From the NCBI GenBank assembly GCA_029747015.1, contig JAKOGI010000576.1, positions 18,501 through 82,500 on the forward strand: a stretch of DNA of 64,000 nt, given 5' to 3'. Origin of the DNA: Carnegiea gigantea. Lineage: Eukaryota > Streptophyta > Magnoliopsida > Caryophyllales > Cactaceae. The notes under the pieces are model-generated. The model saw only the letters and a list, made by a program, of their open reading frames with translations, made no database searches and was not told the origin of the DNA. Position 1 is the first letter of the stretch; every line of letters begins with the position of its first letter. Below are positions 1-9,919 of the stretch, in pieces. Made by a program: the position numbers and the translations under genes.

Positions 1-540
1 GCCCCCACTGGGGCTAGGAGTATAGCAACTGACAATAAGGCCGTGCTCGGAGACCCTTAGCCCTTATTAGATTTAAGAATATAGCGACCGGCCACAAGGC
101 CGTGCTCAAGGACCACCGTGATTGAGGAACCTTGGCCCCACTAGGGCTAGGAGCATAGTAGCCGGCCATAAGGCCGTGCTCGGAGACCCTTAGCCCGTAT
201 TTGGGCTAAGAATATAACGACCGGCCACAAGGCCGTACTCAAGGACCCTTAACCCCCGTTGGGCCTAGGAGTATAGCGACCGCCCCTAATGCTATGCTCG
301 AGAACCCTTAGCCCCCATTAGGGCTAGGAGTGTAGCGGCCAGCCATAAGGTCGTGCTCGGAAACCCTTAGCCCCTATTGAGGCTATAAATATAGTGACCG
401 GCCACAAGGCCATGCTTAAGGACCTAAGATTGTAGTGACCGGCCTAAGGCTGTGCTTGAGGACCCTTAGCCCCTGTTGGGGCTAGGAGTATAGCGGCCGG
501 CCATAAGGCCATACACAAAGGACTTTAGCCCCTCTTTGGG
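1..540. repeat. 59-bp tandem repeat array in the Tat 3' UTR
   Basis: About nine copies of a 59-bp unit begin with a gccccc...ggggct stem-like motif and carry ggccggccataaggccgtgc or a close variant. Clear unit starts are near 1, 60, 135, 193, 252, 311 and 370. Two sub-types mostly alternate: one reads taggag...ataagg...ctcgg and the other taagaat...acaagg...ctcaagg. This gives an imperfect 118-bp dimer. Copy 2 is about 16 bp longer and the copy near 425 is shorter. A lone copy sits at 3642-3704. Such arrays are known from the variable 3' UTR of Tat elements and can seed satellite DNA. Confidence 0.85.
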
Positions 541-740
541 AGAGTGTAGTAATGTTGTGCCCATCCCGGGGTTGAAGGTGTGGCGATCAGCCATCGGTCG
601 TCCTGTTGGGGCTTTCATTCCTCCAGAGCCTAGGTTTCCTTGTCTGCGTAGGGGAGGTGATAGCGTGGTGCCACATGGCAGAGGTTAAGATGAGTTGTGT
701 CCTTTGGGTGTCTTGGAAGGAGAGTTTCCCATCTTTGCTC
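541..740. other. spacer between the repeat array and the antisense promoter
   Basis: A degraded edge of the 59-bp repeat leads into unique GC-rich sequence. No coding or RNA feature is recognisable. Confidence 0.5.
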
Positions 741-747
741 TATATAA
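741..747 (+). promoter_or_regulatory. TATA box (TATATAA) for the antisense extra gene
   Basis: A canonical TATATAA at 741-747 sits upstream of a pyrimidine-rich leader with agagagag tracts (800-945) and the plus-strand coding relic at 943-3523. Position and orientation fit a promoter opposed to the element's own pol transcript. There is no transcript evidence in the sequence itself. Confidence 0.5.
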
Positions 748-942
748 GGGTGCTGGACTTCAGTGAAAAGGTCATTTTCTCACCATATACTAGAGCCAAC
801 TAGAGAGAGAAACGATTTCTAGAGAGAGAAGCTCTACCCGCTTCCATCATCCCATATTCAAACTCACTGTAGCGCTTCATCATCCTCCCTTGTATCCTCA
901 AAGGATCTGTTTGAGTGTTCATCGTCATCTTCAACCTACTCC

Positions 943-3523
943 TTGGAATCTTCATCTCCCACAAGTGCACCTTCGTACCTCATTCAAGCTTTGTTTCATT
1001 GTACTTGTGTAATTATGTCTTCTTATTCATCCCGTAGGGACGTTCCTGAAGGATTGGCCGGCCCCCAGGTGGAGGGCCCCTACCTGCAGTTCCTTAGCCT
1101 CCTCGCCTTTATCGATGGCCGGAAGGTTGTGGGCATTCCCCAAAGAATCAATGTAGGCAACCCAAAAAGATTTCCTACGCGGTGCCTCTTTTTGAACTCG
1201 ATACTGCCTCATGGTCTAGCTGCAAGTATTTCTCAACCCCTAGTATCCTTAATCCTAAGGTGGAGGTCTCATACCCTTGGAAAATCACTATAGATAACTG
1301 AGGGTACTCAAGGTAATCCCTGTTCTACCCCAAGTTCTTCAAAGCCTGTGGCCGAAGTGGCCACCGCACGAGCTCTTCCTCGAGGAGAACATCTTCCCCC
1401 CCCCTCAGATGGGTTGTCAAGAAGTTCATCCTCGGAGGGAGCGCCAATGAGCTCCTCGTCTCATGAAGGCTACTCCAGGATGGTCGGTTGTTAAGAAAAG
1501 GAGCGCTCTACTTGGGGGCCAATCCCGAAAATCGTGGTGGAGGGACCGAAGTTACCTGGGGCTCTTACTCGTTTGGACCCACAAGATGGCCTGGGCATCT
1601 ACTTCCCCAACCCAAAGGTTGTTCCCACCTTGAAGAGGGCGGCCCTCGAGAAGTAATACCTCTTGCTTGCAGGGTAAACCTTCGTAATTCCCAAGGCAGA
1701 TGCGACCGTGAATGAGCTACCCTCCAAATGCATTGCAGTCTATGGTGCAGCTGTCAATTACGGTCTGAGGTTTCCACTTCGCCCGATAATTGAAGATATG
1801 TTGATCAAGTATGAGCTGGGGCTTGCGCAGGTTGTGCCTATATCACGGCTCAACATTTGCTCTTTTGTTGCAACTTGTGAGCTGCGTGGTCTTGTATGTA
1901 TGGCACGAGTGTTTAGTCTGGTACATACCGTCCAAAGGGCTCCTAAGGAGACTAGGGATTTGGGATGGTATTGTTTTAATAACAGGTCGGGCTTTATAAT
2001 GGTCATCGAGAATAAGTTGAAGGTGAAGTATCGGAAGTATGACTTCCTCTTTGTCCCCCGGGAGTCAGGTTTGGGGAACATTCCTGACTGGAATGGGGAT
2101 AAGCCAGTCAGGAATCCCTTTGGGTAACCCATGGGCTGAGGAGAAGAAGATGGCCCGCTACTTCTATTGCTATATAAGGGAGGACGATTAGCCCCGGCCC
2201 ATCCCCAAATTCATGGCCCAGGCGATAGAGTCGGTGAAGGGGCTCGAGAAAAGGAAGAGCAACTTTGGCGACAGGGAACCCTTGAACTCGCTCTCTAAGT
2301 TAAAGCTTTTTGGGAATGACTTCTTCCTAGCCACAGCGGGCCTTCTGATCCTTAAGAATTTTTCTAAGGGTACTTGCCGCTCTTGTTTTGGTCGACTTTG
2401 TTACTTGGTTCTAACCTAACTCCTTTTTTGTTCTTTGCAGAGCAAGCGAGAGCGAAATTGATGGTCTTTGAGACTAGGGACGCCACTCCTGAACAAGTGG
2501 CAGCTGAAGCCGAGCAGTGTCGGGAAGAGGAAAGACAACACCTTATGAAATAGTAAGCCAAGAAAGTACACACCCGAATCCTAATCATCCCTATTCATTG
2601 TGGCCCATTGTCAGTGTTTAACCAAAGGGTTATCTGTACTACAGGCACCCCCTCTAGTAGCGTGAGAAGAAACCTACGGTAAGCTTACCTGTATGCAAGC
2701 ACCAACGAACTGAAGGCCGTCTAAATGATATGGAGGCTTCTACCCCTATCCAAGCTGGGGACGTGGGGGCGATCAGTCCAATCCCCCTTACTGTACGGGA
2801 AGTTGATCTACTAGAGACTGAACTCCTGGCCCCTAAGGACACACTAGCACCCCGCAGACCACTGGGAATATGCCTCTGGGTGCCAATCAGCCGTCCAAGA
2901 AATTCATCAAGGCCGACCCTGCGACCAAGTTTTCACTTGTTCAAGACTTGGTTAAGTCTAGGGACTTGGCTGCTTCGGGCACTTCGGAGCCCCACAAGGT
3001 CACCGAGGAAGAGGTGACTATGGCTGAGACTTTTGCTCGAGGGGTAAAGGCCGCAACAGAGCATTGAAGGCTGGAGAGGCTGGTGACCAAGTACCAACAA
3101 TGCTGGGAGAACCTGAAGGAGGAGAAAGATACTCAGGAGGCCGAGAAGAAGGATCTGTAGCGCCAGCTAAAGGAGGCGCTTTCTAAGGCTAAGGCTGAGG
3201 CAACTGTGAGGGCCGAAAGGGCGGCCAGGGCCAAGGAGTAAGGCTATCAACAAGGCCGAGTGGACACATTAGAATACTTCTGCAAGATCATGGTGACATT
3301 AGCTCAAGAATTCCAGGAGGACGTCTACTTTGAGGCCTATCTCCATTATATCGATGAACACCATCGGGCTAAGGCCGAGGGTCGGGACCCCGAGGAGGTG
3401 GAGTTTATTCCCCCTTGCGGTGAGGCTGATGGCCTAAGGGATGAGGCAACCAAGACCTTGGATGCTGAGGCCAGGATTCTTAAGGATGAAGACCGTGAGG
3501 ATAGTGGAGGGCTCGATATGTAA
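943..3523 (+). pseudogene. antisense extra gene of the Tat element (gypsy-type putative transposase domain plus coiled coil), decayed
   Basis: This gene lies downstream of pol on the opposite strand. Its central part, about 1690-2127, reads through NYGLRFPLRPIIEDML and GLAQVVPISRLNICSF. That pattern resembles the plant putative gypsy-type transposon domain (Transposase_28, PF04195), found in extra ORFs of Tat-type elements. A spliceable 71-bp intron (2370-2440) joins coding sequence in frame. The last part, 2870-3523, is one frame of charged, heptad-rich sequence, likely coiled coil, ending in an acidic tail and TAA. It is broken by in-frame stops at 2551, 3065, 3158 and 3239. Upstream of about 1690 the frame is uncertain. 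The function of the family is unknown, and the domain name does not prove transposase activity. Confidence 0.68.
2370..2440 (+). other. 71-bp GT-AG intron in the antisense gene
   Basis: The donor gtactt at 2370 and acceptor ttctttgcag ending at 2440 are preceded by a branch-like ctaac and a T-rich tract. Splicing joins ...FSK to EQARAKLMVFETRDA in frame, whereas reading through does not. This is a structural prediction. Confidence 0.6.
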
Positions 3524-3905
3524 CCCCCCACTTTCTTTTCTTTTCTTTTTTTTTACGCTGTGTTTGCACTTTCATTAATGAAAAATGCTCACTTCTGATA
3601 ACAATGTTCCTTGCATCGATCACTTTTTCATTGCATACTTGCTCGAGGACCCTTAGCCACCACTAGGGCTAAGAGTATAGCGGCCGGCCATAAGGCCGTG
3701 CTCATGGGAATGGAGGACTGCATATAAGCACGAATGTGGCCGCTGTGGGCTTTGTTTTCATTTATGGCAATAAAGGAGTACATAACTATTGGACGTAAAA
3801 AAAAGCATAACCCTAGGAGTAGTGCTTTCTCAGGTTGCTGCTATGCCAGGTCCGTGGTATAGGAGAGCCACTCATTGTCTCTAGGCAGCATGTTCTGGGA
3901 TGGAC
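3524..3905. other. 3' ends of the convergent antisense gene and pol, with a solo 59-bp repeat copy
   Basis: After the antisense stop codon come a T-rich tract and AATGAAAAAT, a possible weak polyadenylation signal on the plus strand. A single copy of the left-hand 59-bp repeat follows at 3642-3704, about 3.1 kb from the main array. The pol 3' end on the minus strand converges on this zone at about 3906. Confidence 0.6.
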
Positions 3906-5330
3906 CTAGGAGGTAACTTTGTATGGGCCTTCCCAGTTGGCAATGAGCTTGTCATGTTTTCCTGCACGAGCTACGGCTTCTATACGACGAAGAACAAGAT
4001 CACCAGCCTGAATAGGCTGCATCTGTACTGTGCGATCATGGAGGCATGTGATGCAAAACTTGTAGAGGGCTTCTCGAAGAAGATCGTCCCTGCGGATCGA
4101 GAAGAGGATGTCGAGGGCCTCTCGGGTGCTGCGTTGTTCAGCTTTTCTTGGAAAGTGGTCAATCACTGAGTGTGGATCGCAACTTCTACGGGTAGGATAG
4201 CTTCGGACCTATAGGCCAACATGAAGGGGGTCTCGCCAGCAGCGGTTGTCTCGGTGGTGCAAAGGGACCAGAGGACACCGTGCAGTTCTTCTGCCCACTT
4301 TCCCTTAGCATCGTCAAGTTTCTTCTATAAGCTGTGGACAATGGACTTGTTGGCCACCTTTGCTTGACCATTGGTTTGAGGGTGGGCGACAGCGGTGAAC
4401 CGGGCCTGTCACCCCAAGGTGCGAAGATAGTCGGCGAGTTTAGTAGTGCCGAACTGTTTACCGTTGTAAAAGATGATGACGTGGCGAATGCCAAAATGAG
4501 TGATGATGTTCCTCCAGATAAACCTCTACACTTCGGCTGAGGTTATGGAGGTGACGGCCTCAGCCTCTATCCACTCGGTGAAGTAGTCAACCACCACAAA
4601 GAGATATTTATGCTGCCCTATTGCCTTGGGGAAAGGGCCGAGGATATCCATACCCCAAGTAGCGAATGGTAGAGGACTGACGATCGGCGTCATGGGGGTG
4701 GAGGGCACTCGTTGGATGGGGGTAAACTTCTGGCACTTATTGCAGGTCCGCACTAGTGTCATGGCGTCCTCCCACAAACTAGGATAGTAGTAGCCGGTTC
4801 GAATGGCTGTCACGGCCAATGTGCGGCCTTTGGTATGTGCACTGTAGATGCCCTCATGCAGCTCTTCTAGTATCTTTTTCCCTTCCTCTGGGGTCACACA
4901 ACGTAAAAGAGATCGGGCGAAAGACCTCTTGTACAGAATCCCCTCATACAAGATGAACTAATTCGACCTCTTCTTCACTCTGTGGGCCTCTTTTGAATCT
5001 GTATAAAGGGTACCATCAGTAAGGTACACACGCGGATGGGGTCCTCCATATCGAGCTTCTGTCTAACCATAGTACTTCATGTGGATCTATGCTCCTTTCT
5101 GTCAGGGTCTCCCAGTGAATGTTTTTAGGCTTCCCATCGTCAGAGGAACTCGTCAGTTTAGGCAGTGCATCGACGTGCCGGTTGTCTGAGTGAGGGATAT
5201 GCGTGATTGCAAAGTGCTTCAGTAGCTTGGTGGCCTCCCGTACCCGCCGAACATACGCCACCATGTGTCGTCCTTAGCTTCATATGCGCCATTGAGTTGG
5301 CTGACGATGAGCTGAGAATCAGACAATACC
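3906..5330 (-). pseudogene. Tat integrase region (zinc binding, core and C-terminal domain), inactive
   Basis: Frame pieces run right to left. At 4526-4951 an H-H-C-C zinc region (ELHEG, SAHTK, CNKCQ) leads into the core with GMDILGPFP and VVVDYFTEWIEAEA. Pieces at 4186-4494 and 3906-4166 complete the core and the C-terminal domain (RRIEAVARAGKHDKLIANWE). The first catalytic D is present. The second is Y in FYNGKQF (codon 4466-4468), and the catalytic E is K in NGQAKVANKS (codon 4358-4360), so strand transfer should be lost. Frameshifts near 4170 and 4500 and stops near 4955 add to the decay. At 5016-5264 a linker with HSDNRHVDALPKL marks the end of the RNase H region. Confidence 0.8.
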
Positions 5331-5908
5331 TGGACTGAGTCTGCGCCTACAGTATAATATAGCTCTATTCGTACGGTGAGGGCCTCTTGCTAAGCCTTGT
5401 TGTTGGATGCCTTGAACATGAACTTCAAGGCGTGTTCATATTATACTCCGACAATACTTTCAATTATGAGGCCGGCCCCACTCCCGTCCTTGGTGGATGA
5501 GCTGTCAATATATAAGTTCCAGGGCCGGGGGTGCGGCTCGCCCCTTAACACGGGCGTGGCGCTCTTAGCCAAAAAGTCAGCCAGTGTCTGGGCCTTGATG
5601 GCCCTCCGCGGTTCAAACACCAGGTCATAGTGCGACAATTCGACGGCCCACTTCAGGAGCCGTCTTGAGGCATCCAACCACTGAAGCACATTCTTCAGGG
5701 GCTGGTCGGTAAGTACTAAGATCTTGTGAGCCTCAAAGTAGGGCATCAGCTTCCGGTCGGCCATCACTAGGGCGTAGGTGAATTTCTCTATAAGAGGATA
5801 GTTAACTTCCGCCCCTGCTGAGCTGTGGCTCACATAATACACTGGGACTTGCTCCTTAGCACTTTCCACCACAAGAACTATGCTGACTGTGTGCTCCGGA
5901 ATAGCCAG
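5331..5908 (-). pseudogene. Tat RNase H and additional (archaeal-type) RNase H
   Basis: The ORF at 5441-5872 holds the end of the usual RT-linked RNase H (YVSHSSAGAEVNYPLIEK, then LVLTDQPLKNVLQ). It is followed by WNLYIDSSSTKDGSGAGLII, the start of a second RNase H domain that continues to about 5331. The paired arrangement is characteristic of Tat-lineage elements; in many plant elements the first domain has lost its activity and the second replaces it. The frame is cut cleanly at 5908 by the nested element and resumes at 12641 on the far side. Confidence 0.78.
5904..5908. repeat. 5-bp target-site duplication (gccag), left copy
   Basis: It is identical to gccag at 12636-12640 and directly abuts the TGATG end of the nested element. 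The Tat reading frame matches across the site if the insert and one copy are ignored. Confidence 0.95.
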
Positions 5909-7027
5909 TGATGTATGTTGAACCTCCTAAGCCTGGGTTGTCAACAAGCTAGCAACTCAACATGGAAGATATGAACTGGCCTAAAGGAAGTGTTTTCACT
6001 AACCAGAACTACAAGATATACCACTAAGCCCCTTAAAGCAAATGCAGTAGGAGTTTAGATAAAGAATCACTCTCAACACCACCTAAACAGGCTAAAGTTA
6101 GAGAGATTTTGAGAGGTTTTTGCTTGAACCAGCAAAAGGAAGACTTTTATTAATCATAATCTGAGTGTTACAATTGAAGACAAGCCTTAAATACTTGTTT
6201 ACAATCAAAAGATCAACAGCCATAACTGATTTTGGCCAAAATAAGAAAACAGATATGACTTAATCTAGCTTAAAAACAGCAGCTGGTTGGATTCTTGACA
6301 CCTAAACTCATTGATTATCTCCATTACTGAGGTGTCAACCCTTAATAGCATCAAAGAACTTGTTAATGATGGCCTTGGGAAGAGTTTACAGCTGATTACC
6401 TAGAGATAACCCCGGCCTGCTAGTCAAGTACAGCACATCAAAATCCAAAGGATAAAAGGGTATTTCTTGCATTCTAGTGCTGGTTAAAAGCTGATGCTAA
6501 AGGATCTGAATCTGCAACTATAGGGCCTTGTTGGATAAATATTTAGGCACCTTTCCAAGCCCGTAGACTTGCCGAAATGAGCTGCTAAGTTACGAGATAA
6601 AACTCTCCCCTTAAACTGTTGCTGCCGCTGACCTGCTGCTGCCAGGATTAGTTCCAGGATAAATCAAGTCACTTTTATCATTTAGGAGCTGATTATGAGC
6701 GGATAAATGAGTTAGGGTACCGATCAAAAAGGGATGGGATTCCTTAGGTATGAATGTGTTATTAGAAGCAGGCAAAAATAACCTTAACCATGCTGATTAC
6801 AGGTTGTTCCTTATTTGGACTGAACTGAACTAAGGCTGTTGTTGAGCCTCAAAATGACTTAGCTTGGCCAGCAGTGATGCTGGGGTGTCCAGCCAAGCAA
6901 GAAACTCCCTAAAATAGCCTCCAAATTGAATTGTACAACCTCACAGAAAAGGCTTTGTTGGTGGTATAGTAGCATGGTCTTCTCTGGTCCAGGATGAGGG
7001 TCTTATTCTAGCCTTTGGTCTGCATCA
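5909..7027 (-). repeat. 3' LTR of the CRM-like element
   Basis: This 1119-bp direct repeat of 11521-12635 on the minus strand begins TGATGCAGACC and ends ACATACATCA. Differences from the other LTR are scattered and mostly transitions, roughly one in eleven over the first 250 bp by eye, so the insertion is not recent. Confidence 0.93.
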
Positions 7028-8015
7028 TCCTCCCCTCCTTTGAGACGATTTGCCCTCAAATCCCCAAAATCAATTTCATCCTTCACATTGGGACTCAGAT
7101 CACCCACATTGAAGGTGGCTGAAACAGCCATGTCTCCTGGGAGTTCCAGTTTGTAAGCATTGGCTCCCACCCTAGCTAGAACCTTGAAAGGTCCATCCCC
7201 TCTAGCCATTAGCTTGCTTTTCCTCCTAATGGGGGACCTCTCTTTTCTGAGGTGCAACCAAACAAGGTCCCAGGTTGAAACTCCATGCCTTTCCTGTTCT
7301 GGTTGGCCTTAGTTTTATAGGCTTCATCAACCTTCTTAATATGGGCTCTAATCTGCTCATGAAGCCTCTTCATTTCCTTAGTCCTCTTTTCAGCCTCAAA
7401 GCTGAGCTTACAGTTAGTAGGTAGAGGAACAAGATCAATAGGAGTCAGGGGATTAATCCCATATAATGCCTCAAAAGGTGAACAACCAATAGCTCTAGTT
7501 GGTGTTCTGTTATAAGCAAAGTCAGCATGAGGCAGCTTGATATCCCACTCCTTCAAAGTCTTCTGGACCATGGTTCTAAGGAGGGTGGACAAGGTCTTGT
7601 TGATGACCTCAGTTCGGCCATCAGTTTGAGGATGGCAAGTGCTATTGTACAAGAGCTTGGTATCCAGTTGATGCTACAAGCTTCTCCAAAAATGAGATAA
7701 AACCTTGGTGTCCCTATCACTTACAATGGTCTTAGAGACTCCATGCAATCTGATGATTTCTCTAAGGTGCAAATTAGCAATGTGAGAAGCATCATCAGCT
7801 TTGTGAGATGAGAGAAAATAAGCTATTTTGGTGAACCTGTCTACCACCACCATAACTGAGTCTTTACCCCTCTGTGTCCTAGGTAAAGCAATAGCAAAAT
7901 CCATACTTACATCTTCCCAAGGTCTTAATAGGACAGGAAGGGGTGTGTAAAGGCCTTGATGGAATTGGCTCTTGGCTTTATGGCAAATGGAGCATCTAGA
8001 CACCACTCTATGCAC
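7003..8015 (-). pseudogene. integrase of the CRM-like element
   Basis: The core at 7674-8015 holds [23 protein letters not shown] and [10 protein letters not shown]. The next ORF, 7209-7652, holds QTDGRTEVINKTLSTLLRTM. The D, D and E catalytic residues are therefore all present, although a stop and frame change lie between them near 7660. The C-terminal domain (7003-7257) has LMARGDGPFKVLARVGANAY and ATFNVGDLSP. Its frame runs through the polypurine tract and stops at 7003-7005, 25 bp inside the 3' LTR. A frameshift near 7230 separates it from the core. Confidence 0.85.
7028..7041 (-). promoter_or_regulatory. polypurine tract of the CRM-like element
   Basis: The minus strand reads AAAGGAGGGGAGGA directly before the 3' LTR start TGATG. 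This is the expected primer position for plus-strand DNA synthesis. Confidence 0.85.
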
Positions 8016-9175
8016 ATCTTGCCGTATTTTTGGTCAATGAAAATGCTCCTTTAGCATATCCAAAGTCTTCTTCATTCTAAATTGTCCAGCAAGTGACCCT
8101 CCATGGGCCTCTCCCACCAGTGACACCCTCAATGAACATGCTGGAATACACAGTTTATTCCTCTTGAACAAAAATCCATCTTGCATCACATAAGGCCCTT
8201 GAGCTGGAGTGTTGCTGACTAACTCCTGAAAAGCTGAGTCTTCAAGGTAATAGGCATGAATAGATTGTAATCCCAGTAGCTTTGCACCTAAAACAGAGAT
8301 AAAAGCATATCTCCTTGAGAGTACATATGCTACTATATTCTCAGTTCCCTTCCTGTGCTTGGCAGAAAAACTGAAAGCTTCCAAGAACTCGACCCATTTG
8401 GCATACCTTGCATTGAGCTTAGGCTGGCCATTAAGATTCCTTAATGCTTGATGATCTGAGTGCAGGAAAAAGGCCTTAGGTTTCAGGTAGTGACTCCAGT
8501 GACTTATAGCTCTTACTATGGCATAGAATTATTTGTCGTAGGTTAAGTAGTTGAGTTTTGGACCACTAAGCTTTTCACTGAAGTAAGCTAGGGGCTTCTT
8601 AAGTTGTGTAAAAACAGCTCCAATGCCCACCCCACTAGCATCACACTCTACCTCCAATAATTCTTCAAAGTTAGGCAAGGCTAGGACTGGTACTTCATAT
8701 AACCACTGCTGGATGGTCTCAAAAGTTTTCTATGCTGCTAGAGGCCAGGAAAAGCTGCTCTTCTTCATGCATTCAGTAAGAGGAGCCATGATTGTACTGA
8801 AATCCTTGATAAATCTTCTATAGAAGGAAGCTAACCCATGTAAGCTTCTGATTGCAGTAACTGAGGTAGGTACCGGCCCAAATTGGATTGCTTCAACTTT
8901 GGCTTCATCCACTTGAATACCATCACAGGAAACTACATATCCAAGCAAGACAACCCTTGGTACTAAGAACTCACACTTTTTCAACTTCCTATGTAGTGAT
9001 CAAATTCAGTTTTGCTGTATACAAGTATGTCATCAAAATATGCAACCATAAATAGACCTATGTAGGGCCTAAACACTTCATTCATTAACCTTATGAAGGT
9101 ACTAGTTGTATTAGATAACCCAAATGGCATGACAAGCCATTCATAAAGCCCTTGCTTTGTTTTGAAAGCAGTTTT
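8016..9175 (-). pseudogene. RT C-terminal part and RNase H of the CRM-like element
   Basis: The minus strand reads [12 protein letters not shown] at about 9020-9045, so the YFDD active site (9029-9040) is intact. The connection domain at 8730-8984 contains [20 protein letters not shown]. RNase H and the start of the integrase zinc region follow to 8034, with KHRKGTENIVAYVLSRR corresponding to the usual N-x-VADALSRR motif. Frameshifts near 9000, 8725 and 8390 break the frame. Confidence 0.82.
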
Positions 9176-9919
9176 TCACTCATCCCCTTCTCTCATTCTG
9201 ACCTGATGATAGCCACTCCTTAAATATATCTTGGAGAAGATCTTAGAACTATGAAGCTCATCCAGCATGTCATCAAGTCTAGGGATAGGATATCTATATT
9301 TGATTATAATATTGTTGATGGCTCTACTGTCTACACACATCCTCCAACTGTCATCCTTCTTTGGCACCAACAAGGCTAGGACTGAGCATGGACTCTTGCT
9401 TTTCCTCACACAACCCCTATCAATCAGCTTTTGAACTTGCCTTTGCAACTCCTTGGTTTCAGTTGGGTTGCATCTATAGGCAAGCTTGTTAGGTAATAGG
9501 GCTCCAGGGAGTAGATCAATCTGGTGCTCTATACCCCTTTTAAGAGGGAGGCCAGGTGGTAGGTCTTGGGGAAAAACATCCTTAAACTCTTTTATCAAGG
9601 GCTGGACAGAAGGGTGTAGGGTTTTTGGATCAGAGTTAGGAGCAGATTCCAACATTAGTATAGCAAACACAGGCTTTCCCTTGGTAATAGCCCTTTCTAC
9701 TCTTCCCCCATTTGCAAGCAAGGCACTCTCCTTATGTGTATCCCTCCCAGTATCATGTTTATGTGTTTGGTTAGGGGATAAAGGGGTCAGTGTCATCTTC
9801 TTACACTTCAGTTTGAAGGAATAAGTGTTGGATTGGCCATGGTGAATGACATCCCTATCAAACTGCCAAGGCCTGCCTAAGAGCAAGTGGCAAGCATCCA
9901 TTGGTAAGACATCACACAT
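9176..9919 (-). pseudogene. protease-RT linker and RT N-terminal part of the CRM-like element
   Basis: This 247-residue open stretch starts with DVLPMDACHLLLGRPWQF, the end of the protease region. It continues through HPSVQPLIKEFKDVFPQDL into RT, with MCVDSRAINNIIIKYRYPIP and a Y-H-Q-V-R-M-R motif. It is the longest open frame in the window and ends at a stop immediately before the YFDD part. Start and end are decay boundaries rather than true gene ends. Confidence 0.88.

Noticed and set aside
1..540. CRISPR-like repeat array
   Set aside because: The units are contiguous with no spacers, the setting is a plant retroelement, and no cas genes are present.
3900..4169. Plus-strand ORFs over the Tat pol region (also 4334-4540, 5397-5630, 9486-9824, 13478-13913)
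   Set aside because: These are shadows of the minus-strand integrase, RNase H, protease and RT frames.
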